Assembly (NCBI GenBank): GCA_026982335.1
Contig: JALSHH010000018.1
Coordinates: forward strand, 1-64,000
Reading direction: 5' to 3'
Source: Phycisphaerales bacterium
GTDB lineage: Bacteria > Planctomycetota > Phycisphaerae > Phycisphaerales > UBA1924
Length of the DNA stretch: 64,000 nt
The position numbers were made by a program, and so were the translations under genes. The notes below the pieces were generated by a model. It had not been told where the DNA came from. It did not search any database and worked only from the letters and a program-made list of their open reading frames with translations. Positions 60,182 through 64,000 of this stretch are shown here, piece after piece. Numbering within the stretch: the first letter of the stretch is position 1; each line of letters opens with the position of its first letter.

Positions 60182-63076
60182 ATGTCACTGCGCGATCGTT
60201 TTTGTCACATCTCCCCCAAGCAGGCCCCCCGCCTTGCCCGTGTGATTGTTTGTGCTGCCCTGACAGCGACACTTGGCGCCCAAGGGGTCAATACACCCGA
60301 TGAATCGGCCAATGGTCAGCGCCCCGCCTCGGCCGGGCGCGTCGTCCGAGCTTTCAATTTCGAAGAACAAGATTTCAACCCCCTCCCAGTCCCCCTCGGA
60401 TGGTACCGAGGCCAAGAAGACCCCGACATCCCCAGACGCCGCCCAGGATTCCCCCTTTGGAATCACGCAGTCCTTGATTACACATCCCCCGCATTCGCAG
60501 GTATTGGCTCGGTCTTGCTCCCAACTCAAGGCGGCTCGACAAGCCTGATCCTCCGCAGAGGCGAAATCAATATCTTCCCCAACGCCGACTACCTCATCAG
60601 CGCCCGCATCCGAACCAGCGGGCTCATCCATGCCCGGGCGCGCGTTGTTGCCAAACTGCTCGATCAGTACGGCAACGAAATCCAAGACGCCGTATTCACA
60701 ACCAGGCTCGTCAAAACTCAAAACCAATGGGAGCAAGTCGCCCTCGAGATCGAAGGCGTCTACCCGGATGCTGCCTTCATCCAAGTCGAACTCCAACTTC
60801 TCCAACCAAAACAACAAAATCAACAAAACCAAGCAGCTGCATTCGAGGTCTGGGAACAAGACTATGATGCCAAAGCATGGTTCGACAACCTCATCATCGC
60901 CCAGCTCCCTCGGCTTGAAATTTCTACCGGCATCCCCGGAAACATCATCGAATCACAGACCCCGCCACCATTGAAAATCCTCGTTCGTGATCTGACGGGC
61001 GATGCAATCACCGCTCGCATCAGGGTCTTTGATGTCATGGGGCGAGAGATTGATTCAACAGTGTTGGATGATGGAACCCGACGGGTGCGTACGCTCTGGA
61101 CGCCAGAACTCCCGGGGTTTGGATGGTATCGCGCGGTGCTCGAGGTCGTGGTCGATGATCAGCTCGTTGGGCTCCGAACGATCGATTTCATCTGGGCTTC
61201 GCCCAACGAGCCAAACCATGACTCAGGCATCTTCGCCATCCACGCCAAACTTACCAATCCAAAGGTCGCTCAGTCGGCCAAAACACTCATCAAAGGCGCT
61301 GGTGTGACCGCAGCATCGGTCGAGGCATGGACCCGCAGCACAACCCAAGAAGAAACCGCCCTCAACTCCATCACGATGAACGCCATCAGCGAGCTGCTTT
61401 CGATGGGCACCGAACTGAGCATAATTCTTGCCGAACTCCCCCAAAGGCTCGCAACCAAACTCGCCAAAGACCCCAACGAAGTTCTCTCCGCCTTTGCAGG
61501 GCCATCCTCCGCATGGATTCCATGGGGCGCTGCAATGCTCGATCAGTACGGGCAAAGTGTGCTCAAATGGCAATTTGGTGAGCGACCCACCCAAGAAGAT
61601 CCAAAAACACTCAATGAGCAGATCGACTCAGCCATCAAAGCGCTCGTCGGGTATGTCCCAGGTCCCACACTGATCATTCCGTGGTCCATCGAACGCCCCA
61701 TCGAGTCTTCGCTTGTCCGACCAAACCAACACTTGCTCATCATCGAAAACAACACATCAACCCAAGAGGCAATGCAGATCGTCGTCGATGACTGGATACA
61801 AGCAGCCAACGAATCCAACGATCAAAAAACATCAAGTCCACCAACCTTGGGGATGGTCCTGACCCCGATGCACGATTCAAAAAACTGGTCAGGTGTGCAA
61901 ATATGGTCGTCGGTGGGCGCCTTGGCACGCAAGGCCATCTCATTCTGGTGGGCAGCAAGCTCGAGCGGGATCGACGCTGATCGGTTCGATCTTGAGCTCA
62001 GAGACGCATGGTGGATATCGCCGGGCAAACGCGGACAAGTCATGCCCGCACCAGAGCTTGTTGTCTGGCGGACACTTGCGACGCATCTGGGGGGACGAAA
62101 AGCCATCGAAGAGCTCGACCTCATCAAAGGCGTGCGCATGCTCATTGCCGGACCCAAACCAGAACGATTACACCAGAATTCCAATGCTCCAAACAGACCA
62201 ATCGACAGCTCCGACAACGCCGAGAACACCGGTGTCCTCATCCTTTGGCTCGACAAACCAAGCATTGATCCAGTGATACTCAACTTGCCACTCTCCAAGT
62301 CTGCCGTCACACAGTACGATATGTTCAACAATCAAACCCGCATCGAGCTCGAGCAAGGAGGCACGCTCAACCTGCCAATGCACCGCATCGAAATCGGCCG
62401 ATCGCCAATTATCATCCAAGGCGTCAACACCCAACTCGTTCGATTCCTCAGCGCCCTCGAGCTCACGCCCAACACACTCCAAGCCAAATCAGGAATCCAC
62501 AAGCACGCACTCAAAATCACCAATCCTTGGCCAATGACCATCCAAGGACGGGTCTACATCGTCGAACCAGGAGGATACACCGGAGCACAAGAGTCCATCG
62601 ACCGATCATGGGAAATCAAACCACGCGTGATCCCCTTTACCCTCGATGCCCACGAGTTACGCGAAGTGCCCATCGACATCGCCTATTCCCTCGGCGAGCT
62701 CGCCGGCGAGAAGAAACTCACCTTCGATGTCGAAATCGAAGCCGACCAGAGATATCCACTGATGCGCATCGAACGGAAAATCACCCTCGAACTCGAAGGA
62801 ATCACCATGGATTTGGCTGCCCGGCGAGGAAACAATGGCGTCACCATCATCAGCGTTCATGTCACCAACAACCTGAATACCGACCAAAACTTTGAAATCA
62901 TCGCCATCCCACCAAATGAACCACGCCTAAGACGATCAGTCAACGCCATCAAACCGACCGATCGTGTCACCCGCGAGTTCGCCTTCACCAAAGCCCAGTC
63001 CGGCGACGAGATCATCGTCTCGCTCATGCTCGGTGAATCATCGGTTCGGCTCAACAAATCCGTCATCGTGCCATAG
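60182..63076 (+). CDS. Very large exported protein with carbohydrate-binding-like N terminus, unknown function
   Basis: A 964-residue protein from ATG 60182, with a long n-region and a hydrophobic stretch at about 22-33 (VIVCAALTATLGA) as signal. Residues ~60-250 read like a jelly-roll carbohydrate-binding module (FNFEEQDFNPLPVPLGWYRG, YLISARIRTSG, AWFDNLIIAQL). The middle (about 370-650) may be a TIM-barrel-like glycosidase remnant (IIPWSIERPIESS, WWAASSSGIDADRFD), without obvious catalytic residues. The last ~250 residues are beta-rich. A terminator follows. Confidence 0.72.
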   Translation: MSLRDRFCHISPKQAPRLARVIVCAALTATLGAQGVNTPDESANGQRPASAGRVVRAFNFEEQDFNPLPVPLGWYRGQEDPDIPRRRPGFPLWNHAVLDYTSPAFAGIGSVLLPTQGGSTSLILRRGEINIFPNADYLISARIRTSGLIHARARVVAKLLDQYGNEIQDAVFTTRLVKTQNQWEQVALEIEGVYPDAAFIQVELQLLQPKQQNQQNQAAAFEVWEQDYDAKAWFDNLIIAQLPRLEISTGIPGNIIESQTPPPLKILVRDLTGDAITARIRVFDVMGREIDSTVLDDGTRRVRTLWTPELPGFGWYRAVLEVVVDDQLVGLRTIDFIWASPNEPNHDSGIFAIHAKLTNPKVAQSAKTLIKGAGVTAASVEAWTRSTTQEETALNSITMNAISELLSMGTELSIILAELPQRLATKLAKDPNEVLSAFAGPSSAWIPWGAAMLDQYGQSVLKWQFGERPTQEDPKTLNEQIDSAIKALVGYVPGPTLIIPWSIERPIESSLVRPNQHLLIIENNTSTQEAMQIVVDDWIQAANESNDQKTSSPPTLGMVLTPMHDSKNWSGVQIWSSVGALARKAISFWWAASSSGIDADRFDLELRDAWWISPGKRGQVMPAPELVVWRTLATHLGGRKAIEELDLIKGVRMLIAGPKPERLHQNSNAPNRPIDSSDNAENTGVLILWLDKPSIDPVILNLPLSKSAVTQYDMFNNQTRIELEQGGTLNLPMHRIEIGRSPIIIQGVNTQLVRFLSALELTPNTLQAKSGIHKHALKITNPWPMTIQGRVYIVEPGGYTGAQESIDRSWEIKPRVIPFTLDAHELREVPIDIAYSLGELAGEKKLTFDVEIEADQRYPLMRIERKITLELEGITMDLAARRGNNGVTIISVHVTNNLNTDQNFEIIAIPPNEPRLRRSVNAIKPTDRVTREFAFTKAQSGDEIIVSLMLGESSVRLNKSVIVP

Positions 63077-63103
63077 CGCAACCTACTCACCAACTTTCGC
63101 TGC

Positions 63104-63123
63104 AAACGGCAAACGCCGTTTTT
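63104..63123 (+). terminator. Rho-independent terminator
   Basis: AAACGGC pairs with GCCGTTT around AAAC, ending in five T's, 27 bases after the large exported-protein gene. Confidence 0.8.
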
Positions 63124-63165
63124 CTCGGTTGCTCGTTCAATTATCAGCCTAAGAATTTCGCTCAG

Positions 63166-63196
63166 TTGAATAAAAAAATCGAAACGCGTGTATCAT
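63166..63196 (+). promoter_or_regulatory. Candidate promoter of the TetR-family gene
   Basis: TTGAAT (63166-63171) and TATCAT (63191-63196) are separated by 19 bases; AGAGG follows before ATG 63215. The spacing is slightly long. Confidence 0.4.
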
Positions 63197-63214
63197 AAAG
63201 ACAGAGGTTGATTC

Positions 63215-63796
63215 ATGCCCAGGCCAAAATCATTCGATCCCGATACCGTCCTCGACAAAGCAATGGGGGTATTTTGGGAAAAAGGCTACGATGCAGCAAG
63301 CATCTCAGACCTCACCACAGCGATGGGCATTAATCGCTTCTCCCTCTACGACACCTTCGGCGACAAGCACGAGCTCTACCTCAAAGCACTCGATGCCTAC
63401 ACCCAAAACATCGTCGAGCCCATGGTCAAAAAAATCAACGCCATCAAAACATTGGACGAACTCGAGTCCTACTTCACCGAAATCATCGACGATCAACATA
63501 CCTGCACTTGCTCTCGATGCTGCATGATACACAAAGCAGCCATCTCCCAAGCCGCAAGTGACGAAGCAATCAAACAACGCGTAAAATGTGCCCAAAATCA
63601 CATCCACAGTGCTTTGTGCGACGCCCTTGTCCGCATTCAATCTGCAGGCGAACTCACAGTTGAGATCAACATCACCGACGCGGCTTGGCTTCTCAAAATC
63701 ACCCTCGCCGGGTTGCTGGGCTACGCAACATCACCCATTCCCGCCTCCCAAGCCAAATCCGCCATCCAACTCCTCATCACCTCCATCCAAGCATAG
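63215..63796 (+). CDS. TetR-family transcriptional regulator
   Basis: A 193-residue regulator. The helix-turn-helix is in AMGVFWEKGYDAASISDLTT and MGINRFSLYDTFGDKHELY. The ligand domain has a CTCSRCCMIH cluster (about residues 96-105) that could sense a metal, thiol or electrophile; this is typical of a TetR branch similar to YvdT/AcuR-like proteins that carry CRCCLI motifs. AGAGG lies 7 bases before the ATG. It lies upstream of the TPP riboswitch and is transcribed in the same direction. Confidence 0.88.
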   Translation: MPRPKSFDPDTVLDKAMGVFWEKGYDAASISDLTTAMGINRFSLYDTFGDKHELYLKALDAYTQNIVEPMVKKINAIKTLDELESYFTEIIDDQHTCTCSRCCMIHKAAISQAASDEAIKQRVKCAQNHIHSALCDALVRIQSAGELTVEINITDAAWLLKITLAGLLGYATSPIPASQAKSAIQLLITSIQA

Positions 63797-63845
63797 TCAT
63801 CTCTCACCCCACCCGCTCCTTCATTCCCCGCTACAATACAAGCCT

Positions 63846-63927
63846 GCTCGGGGCGCAGCATCTCACCTGCTGCTGAGAAGTACCCGTCGAACCTGATCCG
63901 GCTCAACCCGGCGGAGGGAATGCAGAC
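63846..63927 (+). ncRNA. TPP riboswitch aptamer (THI element)
   Basis: The sequence CTCGGGGCGCAGC, TGCTGAGAAGTACCCGTCGA, ACCTGATCCGGCTCAACCCG and GCGGAGGGAATGCAG matches the thi-box order: CUGAGA and ACCCG in one arm, GAACCUGAUCxGGxU and GCGxAGGGAA in the other. TPP binding is expected to lower expression of the gene at 63986. TACAAT at 63832-63837 is a likely -10. Confidence 0.93.
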
Positions 63928-63952
63928 TGTCGCCTCAAACCGGCAGCTACGC

Positions 63953-63981
63953 ATACTCCCCGCACACACATAAGGGAGTAT
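63953..63981 (+). promoter_or_regulatory. SD-sequestering hairpin of the riboswitch expression platform
   Basis: ATACTCCC (63953-63960) pairs perfectly with GGGAGTAT (63974-63981), burying the AGGGAG ribosome site (63973-63978) of the downstream gene. There is no T-run, so control is at translation start. Confidence 0.75.
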
Positions 63982-63985
63982 CCAA

Positions 63986-64000
63986 ATGACCAACCATCTA
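63986..64000 (+). CDS. thiC: Start of a thiamine gene, probably thiC (partial)
   Basis: ATG 63986, 7 bases after AGGGAG, opens MTNHL before the window ends. The only evidence for thiamine function is the TPP riboswitch; thiC is the most common gene in this place. Confidence 0.5.

Noticed and set aside
1-64000. CRISPR arrays, tRNA or rRNA genes, integrases
   Set aside because: I looked for regularly spaced repeats, cloverleaf-like segments with CCA-adjacent ends and integrase or transposase motifs and found none.

Overview
The window looks like chromosome of a planctomycete of the class Phycisphaerae. Several signs agree: small membrane proteins carrying a Cys-rich zinc ribbon with a CPECG motif (377-1198, 19485-20504); exported proteins with a PEP-CTERM-like tail (43036-43653 ends in VPLPPAAWAG, a helix and RRRR; 40062-40661 is similar); a tailless Hc1-type histone-like protein; a long NHL/von Willebrand/MoxR/DUF58 cluster; and few Shine-Dalgarno sites. 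This assignment is inference, because there is no rRNA or tRNA in the window.

Layout. 0-12.3 kb: two unrecognised genes, nadE, a Fur-type regulator divergent from a glycosyltransferase plus flippase-like pair, an exbB-exbD-exbD set, and uppP-serA-tsaE. 12.3-23 kb: an rRNA/tRNA methyltransferase, two thioredoxin-like proteins, trmL, a lipoprotein, an amidase-like protein, a Ser/Thr kinase beside a metallophosphatase, glyA and rarD. 23-36 kb: a small repeat-flanked gene, rimO, ftsW-murG, a GGDEF protein, a HAD phosphatase, rsmA, an APH-like kinase, the Hc1 protein, a FabZ-like dehydratase and manA. 36-45.7 kb: an AlgI/AlgJ-type O-acetylation operon, a DegT aminotransferase, two PEP-CTERM-like proteins, a candidate structured RNA, and accB-accC. 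46-57 kb: a permease, an NHL lipoprotein, a two-VWA giant protein, MoxR, an inserted GxxExxY nuclease-like gene, DUF58, a lipoprotein and a BatA-like VWA protein. 57-64 kb: a PH-like gene split by a slippery T7 run, a BglII-type restriction-modification island, an IYD-like nitroreductase, a very large exported protein, a TetR regulator, and a TPP riboswitch before what is probably thiC.

How the genes work together. Much of the window serves the cell envelope: lipid carrier recycling (uppP), septal peptidoglycan (ftsW, murG), polysaccharide building and acetylation (GT-C protein, AlgI/AlgJ-like, DegT, manA), TolQR-like energy transduction, and the MoxR/VWA system. The rest is mainly housekeeping metabolism and RNA modification.

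The most unusual material is accessory. (1) Two single-gene cassettes (23.25-23.96 kb and 52.88-53.46 kb) have the same architecture: the gene sits between inverted CAGAG-type repeats with polypurine/polypyrimidine tracts, and one carries a PD-(D/E)XK GxxExxY protein. (2) A BglII-type R-M pair lies between two 69-bp direct repeats that are the 3' end of a nitroreductase gene. (3) A gene needs a -1 shift on a correctly phased T_TTT_TTT heptamer. (4) TsaE is fused to a YacG-like tail that has lost three of four zinc cysteines. (5) Many gene starts have a TANNNT -10 box only 5-9 nt before the ATG, which suggests leaderless mRNAs.
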